Shown: positions 24,571 through 37,915, counted from the stretch's first letter. The stretch is 64,000 nt of DNA from Hybos culiciformis (GCA_964007475.1 OZ023273.1:52997257-53061256); one strand, 5' to 3'. Notes: a model not told the origin generated them from the sequence alone. Program-made: numbers and translations.

Positions 24571-26592
24571 ATTTCGTTCTCAAACTTATATATTTGAGAT
24601 TCCAATTTTCACAAATTATGAAGGGACTTAAAATGTTTGGAAGTCCTTAGATGTGTGACCAAATTAGAACTAAAGTCCAACTAAAATATTACATGTCCAA
24701 AGTTTTAATTTGCCGTATAGGTTATATATTAAAGTGGAGGCCTAATCAGGCTTAAGATTCATAGCAATTTTGGGTTCTATAAACTTTTTTTTTCGAAATA
24801 TTAACAAAAATCGATGCATAGCAGAGATGATACAGCATTACCTACGTTCAAAAGAAATTCTATAATTATTTTAAATGTTTTATCAAACTATAAGTTTATG
24901 CCAAGTACCTTTAATTAAAATTTTATATAAATAATGAAATTAAAATTATTAAAATAAAAGTGAATCATTCAATACATTTATTTCAAATTTAATTTCATTA
25001 GCATTTTAAAACGCATTTGACCTTCTGAGAAATTTTCATATTTAGTCTAAGTATACATTTATTTTGATATTTTTACAATACTTTTAACTTATGCGATAAA
25101 CTTTACCTGACATTTTATAGTTCTATCTATTTTAGAAAAAAAAAATACAAATTAAATAAATGATCGCTAATAATTTATTGTATGAAAGTTGGAATGATTC
25201 AAATGAAAATGGAATTGAATATTAATTTGTAAATAACATAATTCTTAATTAAGAAAATTATTGTTAAAAAAATATTTATATCTATACTAATAGCATAAAT
25301 TTTGTGTTTATGAAATCATTTTTACTCTTTTGTTTTTTAACTTAAGATATAGTTTACTTGTAATTATGTTGGTATATATATAATGAGTCATGAATTAAGT
25401 ATATTTTTATGATCTTAACGCTAAATTATAGCTAGTTTTAATTATTTCCTTAATAAATATAAAATTGACAGAAAATTAACTTCGATCTTGTCTGATGATT
25501 GAATAAATAGGTTTAAAGTCATGTTTCAACTCAATATATGATTACTAATAAATTTAAAGCATACAGAGTTTTCGTAACGCTGAAATCAAACACTTCGGAA
25601 ATTTAAATATTGAAATCATGCTTATAGTATAATTATGTATATGATTTAATTTTATAACGATAATGGTTTTGAATAATGTTGATTTAAATTTTTGCATTTA
25701 CGTTTCAAAGAGGAAATACGAGCAGTATTTAGAATATTTAGATGTTAGATAGTATAAGAGTTGGAAGGAGTCTATAAACACTAACTCTAGCTTTAATAAG
25801 GAAGAAATTTAAATATGAAATGAATACTAATTTGAAACTAAATTAAAGAATTAAGTTCTAATGAGAATTTTTAATGAAGATACCAGAAATACTAAAGTGT
25901 ATTCTTAATCAACGCTATAATAAACACCTATTATGTACGTAATTGTTTTTAATTTTTTAATTTTTACAACAAAAAAATTATATTTTCACCTAATCTTTGA
26001 ATTTTTTTTTTGTTTGATTCAATGTTCACTTATGAGCAATAAAAATTCATTATATTTTGCCAAATGTTGTTGACACCTGGGAATTTTGTGTATTTTAGAA
26101 TCATTGAATTTCAAGGTTGTTCTTCTTTATTGTGATTTTTTGTTAAGTTCATATAGGATTTTATAAAAGTTATGACAATGAACTCTGAGATTTACTTTAA
26201 TTTATTTACATAGTAAAATATATGTACACGTCAACATAAAAAACTATATATTTTGTTTTTTAAATCCTTTTTATATCCAGTGACCCACAATTGTTTTTTT
26301 GTTAGTTTTGTTTTGAGCAGATGTAAAGCTTCTGGTTAATTTTAAAGACGCTCAGTATACACATTTAAATATGAGTCATTATGTACATAAACAAAATATT
26401 TTAATAAAGAAATGATCAGGAAGTTGATATAGTTTTTATTTTGATTCACTAAGATAATTGAGTTGTAAGTAATGTCCGTCTGTCATGGCAGATAACTCAT
26501 TAATGCCAAAAATTAAGAATTCTTTAAAAATACAAATAGTGAATTGATACTTGTTTTTTTTGTAATTATTAGATATTTATTTGTATATAGTC
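24571..26592. other. noncoding DNA, nothing recognised
   Basis: AT-rich sequence; neither exons nor mobile-element termini were seen before the piggyBac left end. Confidence 0.4.
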
Positions 26593-26596
26593 TCAA

Positions 26597-27540
26597 CCCT
26601 TTTCGACCCGACTTTGGGTTGGTGGCTTTAGGCAAAATCTGAAAATGGGAAACTGATAATACTCGCCTAAATATGAAATAAACCCATTTTTGTAATGGTG
26701 GTGTTGCCAGATATCGAAGAATGTGCTGGGATAATGAGTCCCAACAGGGTTTTGTGGGCCCCATTAAAAAATAAATTTGGCTTATTTGGTATATGAATAA
26801 AATAAATCAAAGTAGTAAAAACCATTCAAATATTTAATTTTATATATTTATTTATTAATTTCATATATTTATATCATAATTTAAGATAATATTTTATTCA
26901 ATTTCAACATCCTGTGTTGTAAGATTGTTTTCACTTAGTTCGTTTGCTTTTACAGGTTCAACAGGTACCTCAGCTTCTTCAGGGTTTGCTTCAACATCAC
27001 TTGGCAAATATTCCGAATCACTGCCAGAAAAATCAGCACCATCATCGAGACTACTCTCTTCCAAAAGAACACGAATTTCAGCCTCCATCAATTTTGACCT
27101 GACCATTTTCTAAAAATATAACAATGTTGTAAAAAACTATTGGGACATAATATCCCACTCAAACAGTCCATAAAGTACCGTTGGGAAAAATAATCCCAAT
27201 CAAACAATCCATAAAACACTGTTGGGACAAATAATCTAAAAGGAAAAAATAGCTTAAGTTTCGTAATTTTTTTGAAATACTTACTTTTTATAATGTAATA
27301 TGGGTCTTCTTGTCCCTAGTAATTAGAATATTGACACTTTTGAATTATTAATAGAAGTAAAACACTCAAATATAAAAAATTTATCCGACGTGATTAGGCA
27401 CGTTCCAATTTTTAGATCAAAACTGGCAGAAATATACAAATAGTTCTTACGGCAAAAATTTCAAATATAACAATAAAAAAATGAAATTGCATCATAAAAA
27501 TAGAAATTGGGATAAATATATCCCAGGAGGGTCGAAAGGG
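26597..27540 (-). mobile_element. piggyBac-type element, internally deleted
   Basis: The right end reads GGGTCGAAAGGG followed by TTAA (27541-27544). The left end reads CCCTTTTCGACCCG preceded by TCAA, a one-base decay of TTAA. CCCT...AGGG termini on TTAA sites are the piggyBac signature. Several short palindromes of the form TGGGA-(AT-rich)-TCCCA recur inside (for example about 27140-27156, 27181-27197 and 27509-27524), which look like subterminal binding repeats. At 944 bp it is well below the ~2.5 kb of autonomous piggyBac elements. It carries a short acidic ORF (26894-27106, minus). Confidence 0.8.
26894..27106 (-). pseudogene. acidic ORF, probable piggyBac transposase N-terminus
   Basis: This is a 70-codon frame starting at an ATG at 27106. 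It is strongly acidic, with MEAEIRVLLEESSLDDGADF and SGSDSEYLPSD. piggyBac transposases usually begin with an acidic Glu/Asp/Ser-rich region of this kind (…EIxxLL…DSDS/E…) before the DDE domain. The frame stops after 70 codons and no DDE domain follows before the left terminus. It is therefore read as the surviving 5' part of a deleted transposase. Assignment rests on position inside a TTAA/CCCT element plus composition, not on a catalytic motif. Confidence 0.6.
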
Positions 27541-27639
27541 TTAAATAAGAAATAAAATTTATTACAATTTCCCAAAGACATAATTATGCAAGAGTATATT
27601 TTTAATCCAAGCGAACTCTATGACTGAAAATTTAATAAA

Positions 27640-27790
27640 AAATTTCCGTCTGTTTATCTTTCTGTCTGGCTGTCCTTTTGTTCCATACTGAAATGCTTAG
27701 AACTATTAGGCTAATTTAGTTCGAATCTGTGCCAAATAATCTCGTTCACTTTCAACAAAACTAAAGGATAATGTTTGAAACTTCTCCTTA
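27640..27790 (+). repeat. dispersed repeat family with CTCGTTCACTTTCA core, copy 1
   Basis: AATCTCGTTCACTTTCAACAAAACT, shown here only by its core, recurs at about 35085-35125 (same strand) and in reverse complement at about 37600-37645. This copy is preceded by CTGTTTATCTTTCTGTCTGG, wording common near the starts of insect non-autonomous elements. Ends are not resolved. Confidence 0.5.
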
Positions 27791-28382
27791 ATTTTTTTAG
27801 TGTTTAACAAAATAACGTGGCGCTTAGAATTTTTTTTTAATTAAAAAGCCTGAGAAACAAAAATTATTATCACAAACCTGAAATTGGGCGACTTATAGAA
27901 AAATTTATTTTTATAAAGTTTTTCTGTAATTTCTAGATTTAAATATATGTAATAATTAATAATTGTTTCACGCTTTTTCAGAATATAAACTATATCTAAA
28001 AACATATTTCATGAGTCAAATTTACTCAGTCAATTATTTGGCATAATCAGTATCCTTTTGATATACCAAAAGTATGTCCGTCCTAGGTGATAAGATTTCC
28101 CTAGTACAATCTTATTTTTCTATGATGCGTAATGCGTAATGTCATAAATTTTACAATAAGCAAAATTACAATAAGCGTGTAATGGATGATTTTTCTTCGA
28201 AAAATATATTCAATTAATAATGATAGTGAGAAAAACATTACTATGAGTAAACTACAAAGTTTGATAGCGTTTACTATCGAAAATCCTGCTTTTGGAGTTT
28301 GTGGACCCGATTTTCTTATTATTTTACCAGTATTCAGGCGCAGTCTTTTAAGTTTGATGTTCTTTGTCTTCTCGATTCTACG
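27791..28382. other. noncoding DNA flanking the foldback-like structure
   Basis: No gene was recognised. Short direct repeats GCGTAATGCGTAATG and TTACAATAAGCAAAATTACA lie near 28125-28175. Open frames at 28101-28443 on both strands overlap each other and are judged spurious. Confidence 0.35.
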
Positions 28383-28821
28383 ACAATTGCTCGCGAAACA
28401 AATGCTCGGGAAACAATTGCACAAAAAACAATTGATCGAATAACAATTTCTCGAAAATTATTGAACGAAAATTAAAAAGCAAAAATCGCGCGATTATTTT
28501 TGTTATTAATTGAATTATCAAGTTCTTTGCTCTTGGTTTTTATATCCGCGACGGGGCGTGGCGAAGTTCTGACTGACTCCATTATGTTTTTCTCCTTTTT
28601 TAAGATTTTATATGTATATTTTTTTTTTTTTAATTTTTTGAGATTGTTCCATTGCACTCTTCTGAGTGTTCTTTCCAATGGAAAAATTAGTTCGTTTATT
28701 GAAATTAATATTCTAAAAAATGAAAAACAGAACAATTTTATGATAAATATTTTCTTATATTGAAATTTTGAAATATTTTTCGAGCAAACGGTTTTCGAGC
28801 AAATGTTTTTCGAGGAAATGT
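28383..28821. mobile_element. foldback-like element with inverted arrays of 15 bp repeats
   Basis: On the left, five contiguous 15 bp units (28383-28457) are variants of ACAATTGCTCGCGAA. On the right, three contiguous 15 bp units (28777-28821), for example TTTTCGAGCAAATGT, are the reverse complement of the same unit. Inverted arms made of short tandem repeats around a middle segment are the architecture of Foldback (FB) elements. The middle (28458-28776) holds a locally GC-richer stretch (about 28545-28575, CGCGACGGGGCGTGGCG) that I cannot identify. Outer ends and a target duplication were not found. Confidence 0.6.
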
Positions 28822-28849
28822 TTTTTTTTTTTAGCAATTATCGGAGTAG

Positions 28850-31800
28850 GTACCTACCTGTCTTCTCACTTGTGTGATTAATTTACAACATAAATAATGC
28901 TTTTATAGAAATAGTCAAATAATAACTTAATTTTAAGTTTAATTAGAATGCGTTACATTGTTGAATGCTAAAAATATAGATAAAATTCTATATACAAAAT
29001 ATTTCGTCTGTTATAAAACCGCCAAATTGTCTGATTACTTGATCAGAAAGCGTCTCTAAATTATAAATATACAAAATAAAATAAAATATTACTCATTTAA
29101 TTGCATAATGTTATCACAATTCCTATTCTTTTGTAATAAATTAAGAAAAAATAAAAACCAAATACTAATTAAAATAGTAAATCAATTTGTTTTCAAATGA
29201 CACTCAAATTACCGAAGAATTTTATTTATGCAAAAAATAATGGAAAGCTCCCAATTATAAAAAAAATAAAAATTAAAACATAAAAAACAAGTCTAATAAA
29301 AATTCTTTAAAGATGAAAATAAAAAAAATATATGTATAGTATTAAGAAACTTTTTGTATCGCAGCGATTAAACGCATTTAAGAATTGATTACTCATCAAC
29401 CTGTCCGATTATTTATATATTTTGAAAGCAAAAGTTCAAGCAGAAACAGAGCTTTTTATTTTAGCGCGAATTTAATGGCAGCAGCATTAATAAATTCTTA
29501 TTTGTCTGCTAAAAAAATTGTTAATTGACAATTAATTCAATATTATCCGCATTTATATAAATTATTGAAATTGTGAAAACGTTTGTTGGTTAACAAGTTT
29601 TTTTTTTTTTTTTTTTTACAATATTTTGTTGTTAATTTTTTAAGTCTTGCAAACAAAAAAGCTCTAAAATACCTAAACTGCTTGAAATTTTGTCAGAATG
29701 ATATCATCGCTATGAAGTTTTATGTCATCCAGTAGATTAATGTCCCTGGGCTTATTGTTTTTTGACGTAAAAGAAAGAATTTATTTTGCGTAAATTTTAA
29801 ATAGGTATTAAATGTTTTTTGTATAAATTATAATAATTTAAAATTTTTAAAAATTATTAAGTAGGTTTATAGTTCAAAAATTTCCATTATTATTTTATTT
29901 TAATATTTTAAGTTAAATAATAATGAAATAAATATGTTTTATTTTTGAAGGATATAGAACGAAGATGGAAAATATTCTGAATAAAAACTGGAAAATTTGT
30001 TTGTTCGATTTCTCTATATGTTTACACTGCGATTGAAGAGGATAAAAGTCTGGCTGAATATCATTAAAAATAAATTAGAGCTAGGTCATTCCAAGAGCCG
30101 CACTATACTCTTCGACGGATCGATTGAAATTATTTATTTATTTTTTTTAAATTCAAAACGTTAAAAGATTGTCATTTTTTTATCTTGAAAGTTAATTTCT
30201 TTGATGAGTAATTTCCACAAATAAAGTTATTTTATTTTAAAAGAAAAATTTATAAAAAAAAAAAATTATTCTAAATTGAGTTTTATAAAGACAAAAAAAA
30301 AAACAAAAAACTCATCATGTTGTATTATTCATTCTGACTTAATGAAAATATTTGATGATTCCGGGTGTTAAAAATGCTTCTGACCATTTGATAAAGTTAT
30401 CAAAGAATTTCTAAAAGATATATAAAACAAAAAAACGAAAACAAAAAAAAAATAGGAAAAATTAAATTTTCATTCGGGTGTTATTTACTAAATGTTTCAA
30501 TGATAAGAAATATTTAAATTGCTATTCATGGTGGCGACCTGCCAGTATATTACTTATAATATATATATACAGTGAATTTCGGGACAAAATAATCAATTGT
30601 AATAAAATTTGGCCTGCTTTCTTTTAGACTTAGTCATACATTATATTATTATAGATAAATTTTATGTATTTTCAGTTTATTTTAATTATAAAATCCGTAT
30701 TTAAAATCATGGAATCAATAATTTTAATGTTGTTAAGGGTTTTGAGTTACACGGCTGTCAAAATGTTGTAAAAAAAATAAAATTATTTATTATTTTTATT
30801 CATTAAACATAAGCTTGACAGAAATTTAGTGAATGCAAAAAGAAATCTACTTTAAATTTGAAAAATAGATAATAATAATTGAAAAGTCAGACCTTAAATT
30901 AAGCTTACTTCGTCGTGGATTGTTTCCTTTATTAACATGTTTAATTAACTAAATTAAATAATTATTGCCGGATTTCTAATATTCTTTTATTGTTTAATGG
31001 GCTTTTAGAATAAATCGATTTTATATTATGAGGGTATACTATACTGAAATGCAAGTGACTCACTTTCAGCTGCATTTATTTATTGATATATACGTTTTTC
31101 GGTACTTTCTGAAAATTCTTTCTTAATATACGTATATATTATGTAAGTGTTTGGGGCCAAAAGATGTAAAATGCTTCAAATTCTAAATGCCAAAAAAAAA
31201 TAAAGTTTAGTTTGACTAATTTTATTAAATTTTATCATTTCATTATCTTATGATGCACCTTGCATTAATAGTTTTGTTTTGTGAAAATAAAAACAAAAAA
31301 TATCAGTATATATATATATTTTTGTTTATATGCGGTGTACACACGAGTTATCAATGAAAAAATAGTATTAGGCGCCTAATTTGTTAAAGGTGCAATAATA
31401 TTGTAAAATGTAAATATTTTGTTTGATAAATCAATTATGGTGACACGAATTACGTTAACAGCTTATATGAGATAAATAAAAAAAAAATAAAAAAATAGTA
31501 TGCTCTAAATGGGATTGAATTATTATTTATTAGTTCACGATGGATTTTTTAGTCATTTTTTAGAATCATTACTATCTATTAAATTAGTAAATAAAAAAAT
31601 ATAAATGTAGTGGAAAAATTAGTTCGAAATGCAACAGTAGTCCTTTAAATAATAAATTTTGTAGTATCTATCTGCACATAATATTTAAAATAAAATTCTC
31701 TTAGTTTTTAAATTCGAAAAATGTGTTTATTTTAAATAAAAACAGAGAAACGAAAAGTTGAACTTTTTTTTAACTTTCCGAATAGTAGATAAACTTATCC

Positions 31801-34800
31801 ATAAAAGTTTTTTTTTTTTTGTTGAAGTGGGTTCAAATTCAGACGAACTTTTATGAACACAAATAAAAATTTCTGTAAAATATATATGTACTATTATATT
31901 GGCCAGGTGTTCGACAATCTTTTCAGAATTTTTTTTTTTCATTCATCACTTTTACATATTTAAACTATTGAATAGTTCCTATAAGTTATTCAGCATAGGA
32001 ATCTTCATGAATTTTTTTTTGTACTTACATATACATAATATTGAATAATGGATTGCACATTAGGAAATGATTCATCATTTTGAAATTTTTGGGATGTAAT
32101 ATGTATAGCAATTAAAGAATTAAAAATTTAAAAATATGAAATTGCAAATGTTATTCTGATGCTTCACTTCATATTCTCTTATCAGATGAATATAGTGTAA
32201 TAAATAGTAACTTGTCAAATATTTACAATGAAATACACAGAATATGAAAATTATAAAATAAAATAAATTTAAAGACATTGAAAAAAGAAATAAAATTATA
32301 TATTTAAGATTTGTGTTAATTAATTAAGAATTTATGGACCGATGAAAAAAAATAAGTATATGTACGTTTATAAGATTCTACATATCGTACAATTTTTCAA
32401 GAAAAATTCTTTATTGATATATTATACTTAAAAGGTATATCATTTTATTATTAGAAAAAAATATTTTTTTTAATACGTTTCATTTGGTTGCAACAATGTC
32501 ATTGAAATGACTACACTTCAACTTAGCGTTTAAATTGTAAATTTTTTTATCAGTTTTAAAGAACCAAAAAAAGTCAAAAATATCTTCAAATATCTTTAAA
32601 TAATAAAAAAAATATCAAAATATCTTCAAATAATAATTACTCTAAATAACAATTTTGTTTAAAATAATGTATCTATATTTATTATTATCTTTATCTACAA
32701 GTATTAGATATTTTTAGTTCATTAATTTGTATTTAAGGAATAAAATATTTGTGATTTTTGCGGTTGAATGATAATGGGAAAAACACAAAAATAATTTTTA
32801 TAATTATTATTATTATGTAATATAATTGACAAGAATGTGATGATACATCATGATATAATTCGGGATATTATTATTATATTATGCTATATTTTTAATCCAA
32901 TTATCTAATTTGATTAAATTCATTAATAAAAATAATATATATAGATTCCAATTATATTTTTTTAATGGGATAACACGTAATTTAGTTTATTTAATTTTAT
33001 TTGATAGAGTGATAAACTCTATGCTTAGGGTAAAATAGAATTATGTGTAAAAATGTGCATAATATATTACGTAATATATTATGTAAGTATTTAGAAGTTT
33101 TTAAGCTATAACAATTTTTTTAATAAAAACCGAAACCTTTTGTATTTATTTTTATCTATATTTAAAATTATTTTTCCTTTTATTTAAAAGAAAAATGTAA
33201 TTTTTAATTTAACACTTAAATTTGAGAAAACTTACAAACAATGTTAATTATATAATTTTATTTATCAAATATGTTAATAACTAAACCAAACATTATGATC
33301 CAAAGATTTTTATAATTTTAATATATAACTTAAAATTTATTTATTCATAAATTCACATTATATAGGCCCCCATTCCTTGAGCACTCGATAATTTATTCAT
33401 ACTTTGATGCCTTAATCTTAAGCGAGTATAGGAAACACAATTTACATTTTATATATTGTTAAAAAAAAAAAATTAAAGAATATATTCCATTGAAGTTACT
33501 CATCATTGATAAATTTTTAGTGTCAAATATTTTGTGCAAAAGATAAACAAACATGACGAAGAGACTTCACTTTAACCTCTGCGACATTATTTTCATCAAT
33601 TCCTTTGATAATGCGTATATTTTGAATTCTATTATAAATTCTCATCATAATGTACACACAGTACCATCATATACAACACATCTTAATTTATTTTTAATTT
33701 AATTGAGAAAAACTTTATTGTTTTTATTTTCATGCGCATCATGAGATTTTTACAATTAAAAAAAAAAAAAATTATACTTAAGCAAAAAAAAACCATAAGC
33801 CGCTAATTTAGGAATTGTTTGTTTTTAATTTACAAATTTTTTCATAACATTGTGTATATTTACATTACATACGTATATACACATTTATTTTTATATTGAC
33901 CTAATATAGTAGTGTGGCGAAATTACACCTTGTTTGACGGAAATTTTTTAAATCGGATTCAACTGGATTCTATTGAATTTGCGCCACAAAAAAAAAAAAT
34001 GACGTCATGTCACATTTTAAAAAATTATAGTTATATAGTTAACAATTATTATCACGTGCTGAAAAAAAATACTTTTACTACAAAGAATTTGAAATTTATC
34101 ATTATTTTGGAGATTCCATCAAACTGATTTAAATTTTTATAATTATTTTTGTCATATAATCATAAAAATAAAACCAACCACAAAAGTTTTCAAATGCAAT
34201 GCTTGAGATGCAAACAGCTAATGTATGTGTGTATTATGAAAAAGCATGTTTCAAATCATATTAATGCTAACAAAATGATAGATAGACAAACAAATCTTAG
34301 ATGCTTCTTCAACTCGACCTCTAAATTATCGATTATATTTCGAACAAGTGGGCAATTGCACAAAACTAATTTAAAATGTAGGAAATAAAAATTCCTTAAC
34401 GCAAACGATGTTCAAGAACAATTAAATCATTAAATAATACTAGACCTAATGATGATTTAGTTCGCCATAGCAATTAAGGATAATAATGTTTGAATTAATA
34501 CTTTTGTATCGCAATTTTTTCCTTTTTGTTAATTTTCGTGTTTTTATATATTTCTTACTTTTGTGTCTTTATATCTCTTACTTTTATGTTTTCTCAGCAA
34601 ATCATACCATAGTTGTTGGATTATAAATATCTACGTTAATAATATTTTAATACAATTATTATTAATTAAATTAACAATTATGAATCTCTGAAAATTTATT
34701 ATTTAATATTTTTTTTTTTATAATTTATAATAAAAGAAAAGAATAAAATAAGTTATAAAACAAAAGAGGAAAAAAACAAAATTTGAATATACAATGCGCC

Positions 34801-35019
34801 AAAAATAAATTCGTTATATTGTGGTACTAAAAAAACTAAAAGGTGATTATGTTGAGAATTCTAGTTAACATATTGTTTCATATAATTACGCTAGATGTCT
34901 CTTAATATTCTCTTTTGTTTTTTTACCCATAATTCAAATTGATATAATTCGTTATAAAATAAAAATTATTCAAAAAATAAAGAAAAATTAAAAAAAATAA
35001 TTGTAAAATGTGTTCTCAA
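28850..35019. other. 6 kb of AT-rich noncoding DNA
   Basis: No exon, TIR pair, tRNA-like structure or long tandem array was recognised. Short open frames at 31727-31942, 33912-34127 and 34149-34388 lack splice context and codon-like composition. A small local duplication of AAATATCTTCAAAT occurs near 32580-32630. Confidence 0.4.
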
Positions 35020-35345
35020 AATGTAGGTTATTCTTCCATCTGTTCCTCCGGCTCGCAATAAAACGCTTATAATAAATATGCGTAATCTCGTTCACTTTCA
35101 GTCAAGCTAAAAAGTGAGATTCTCCGACTACGGGTTTGGCAATTGGAAGCTCTCAACCGATCAAGGGTCTAAATAATTTTCGTATAAAATTTATAGAAAT
35201 TTGGAATTTATATATTAGAATAGAGGGTCGATTGTGTCCAAGGATTCGGGCTTGGGACTACTGAAATTAAATTTTATTAAAAATTGGTCTATGAGTTAAT
35301 GTCGGCTGAAGGAATCGAACTGGTACAAGAAAGAATATTTCAATG
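35020..35345 (+). repeat. dispersed repeat family, copy 2
   Basis: The sequence TAATCTCGTTCACTTTCAG...AAGTGAGATT...GGAAGCTCTCAACC matches, in reverse complement, 37565-37645 (GGTTGAGAGCCTCCAACTC...GTGAACGAGATTGCGC). The core also occurs at about 27748-27765. The segment is GC-richer than its flanks. Mobility type and ends are unresolved. Confidence 0.6.
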
Positions 35346-37140
35346 TAAATTGATATATATGTAATTATGGATGGAGATCGAATATCAAAAAATTCATCCG
35401 AAAGAATTTTAAGTCGAAAACGGGCCACATATTTCATTTATGATATACCTACTGTTCTATATGTATTTTCACTTTTTACTAAGATTAAAGTTATTACATT
35501 TTGTATGCAGGCACCTTTTCATATATAATTATTTTAATTTGAATTATTATGAACATTGAATTTAATAGATTGCAGATCAAAAATATATTATTTAAGTGAC
35601 ACCTAAAATTTTTTTTTAAATTTTCATAGTTATTAGTAAAAGTGCTATTACAGTCCCCTTCTAGAAATTATATACATTTACATGTTTTAAGTGAATTTTT
35701 ATATAAATCGAAAATGATTATTATTTTGTTGACATTATTTTCATATTTTATATTGAACTAGCGGTCTCGCCTATATTAGATCAATTATTTTCAGTTTTTT
35801 ATTATGTTATCTGACCTGAATCGGCTTTGAAATAAAGTAATTCTAAAAAAAGGTCTCCTAAACACGATCTACTTAGTGATAAAAACATCATTAAAATACA
35901 ATATGTAATTTTCAAATTTGGACAACTTTATTTTATACTAGGTATATACTAAGATTTTCAAGTGTAGAGATAAAAATTGTAAAATTATTATTAAATATTA
36001 GATAAACACTTTTATTTTTTCAATTTAAAAATATAATAAACAAAAAATTAATTCGTTCTCCTGCAAAATAGTTATTTTGCTGATGCAATGCTCACTTTAA
36101 TTTGGAAATTAAGATTGTTTTTTAATTTATCAATTTTCATTTACTTATCAATTGGTTTTATTTATATGGCTATTTATTTTAAGAGCGGTGCTTTATTTCA
36201 TATTTTATTGAATATAAAAATAATAATAATTCATCAGAACAAATTAGTAAAGGCTTCTTTATTCAAAAACATTTATATATTTTATGTCTTATGAACTTGC
36301 ATATTTTTCAAATTCTATAATAATTTCAATGGAGATTGAATGTAAAATTAAAATTTTTTTTGGAAAATAGAATATTATTTGACGGAATTTTATAGTTTAT
36401 TTAAAATCTACCCATTACTCAATAATTGAGTAAAATAATTCCAGATAGGATAGTTTGCCAAAAGAAGGACTACTTATTTTGAAAAAATTGGAAGTATGGT
36501 CACCGTATCTATGCGTTAATAATATTATATTTTAATCTATTAAATCAAGTATTTTTAAATGGATACTTAAAAGAATAGTACAAGACAAAGTTTAATTAAA
36601 ATCTAGATTGTTCAACTTCTCGTTATCTACATTGTTTTATTAGGTGACTAAAATTGTTTCAATATTATATATGTAGATTTGAAAAATAATTAATTTTCTA
36701 AACTTTTATCGAAGTCTGCCAAATATTTAATGATATTATAATAATTTTGTTATTCTGTTCACTATATAATTTATATAATAATAAATATTGCTTATCTTTT
36801 TTTCCTTGTCTGGTTACGGCATATTACAGTAAGTGATTAATATTAATCGTGATCAGTAAAAGAGCGAATGCATATTTTTATTTTGGAGATACCTTTTTGC
36901 TCTATTATATGTGTAGAAGTGAATATACTGTCTGACTTAAATAATTTGGAATTAAAGAAAATAGAATTTATCATTAAATTATTTATAAAAAATTTTTAAT
37001 CCATAAGATGATCGATAATAACTATACATTATAAAGTTGTGATTTTTATGGCTATACCTATATATACTTTATCATAAGATGAAATTTTCATTGAAGAATT
37101 CTTCTTTATTCACTTTTTATTTCAATAATATCAGTTTATC
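35346..37140. other. noncoding DNA, nothing recognised
   Basis: AT-rich sequence. The open frame at 36088-36294 (plus) is hydrophobic and Ile/Phe-rich, as expected from AT-rich noise. Confidence 0.4.
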
Positions 37141-37189
37141 AGCGAATACCCAATAATATTAAAAATACGGGACCCGTTTTCAGCATTGC

Positions 37190-37700
37190 GATTTAGAATA
37201 CTTTAATTTTAATACTCTTCGGTCGCAATCAGGGGCTAAACATATATTTTAGAGTTCCATCAATATTATTGTACCAATAAGAGTTACTCGAATACCACAT
37301 AGAAATATAATAATTTGCATCGAAATTCTAACCTTGTCTTATAATCTAGGTACCCAATACACTAATAATTTTCATCGAAATCCATTAAAACCATTTAAAC
37401 CGAAATACAGACCCTAGTCCAAATTTTTCAACTGTAATAATTTTTTAAGTTCCTTTAATTCACATCTATCTACCCATATACTAACTAGTTTTTACTATGG
37501 AATCTATTGAAATTTTTTATAAAATTTAATATTTATAAAATTTTATAGGATTAAAACTTTTGGTTGGTTGAGAGCCTCCAACTCCCAAACTCGTAATAAT
37601 AAAATCTCAACTTTTAGTTGAGGTGAAAGTGAACGAGATTGCGCATGGTTTAGAATTTATAATTTATGTTTTCGCTTTTTTATAAGTTCCAAACATTCAA
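37190..37700 (-). repeat. dispersed repeat family, copy 3 (inverted)
   Basis: This is the reverse-complement relative of 35020-35345 over at least 37565-37645. Within it, a motif like ACTAATAATTTTCATCGAAATCCA recurs imperfectly at about 37300-37330, 37360-37385 and 37480-37510, suggesting internal repeats. Termini were not found. Confidence 0.5.
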
Positions 37701-37719
37701 GTGGCGGACGGACAAACAT

Positions 37720-37915
37720 TTAATGAAAACGTTAACTCAAAACGATAAATTGTAAAATTTTATGGACCTACTGACGGCAGTATTAAATCAAAAAGCTCTC
37801 TTTAATTAAATTTAATATATTTTAGTTTTATTATAGGGTTTCAGAAAAATTTCAAATTTATATTCAAATTAATGAAAACGTTAACTCAAAACGATAAATT
37901 GTAAAATTTTATGGA
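37720..37915. repeat. 47 bp duplication flanking a 102 bp copied insert
   Basis: A 47 bp sequence (37720-37766, beginning TTAATGAAAACGTTAACTC) is repeated exactly at 37869-37915. Between the copies lies a segment (37765-37866) identical, as far as compared by eye, to 41471-41572 in the same orientation 3.7 kb away. The insert has no TIRs. The layout fits break repair with templated insertion, or template switching. Confidence 0.9.

Noticed and set aside
24368..24583. ORFs on both strands across 24.4-24.6 kb
   Set aside because: Created by a 78 bp tandem duplication whose length is divisible by three; composition is noise.
26513..26764. 83-codon minus-strand ORF crossing the piggyBac left end
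   Set aside because: It runs through the terminal repeat into flanking DNA, so it cannot be a transposase C-terminus; no DDE motif is seen.
26925..27113. Plus-strand ORF rich in Ser and Phe
   Set aside because: It is the complement of the acidic piggyBac-type ORF on the minus strand.
28472..28837. Minus-strand 121-codon ORF with Ser-Lys-Asn repeats
   Set aside because: Its N-terminal repeats come from the 15 bp inverted array; the remainder overlaps a plus-strand ORF and neither shows a known domain.
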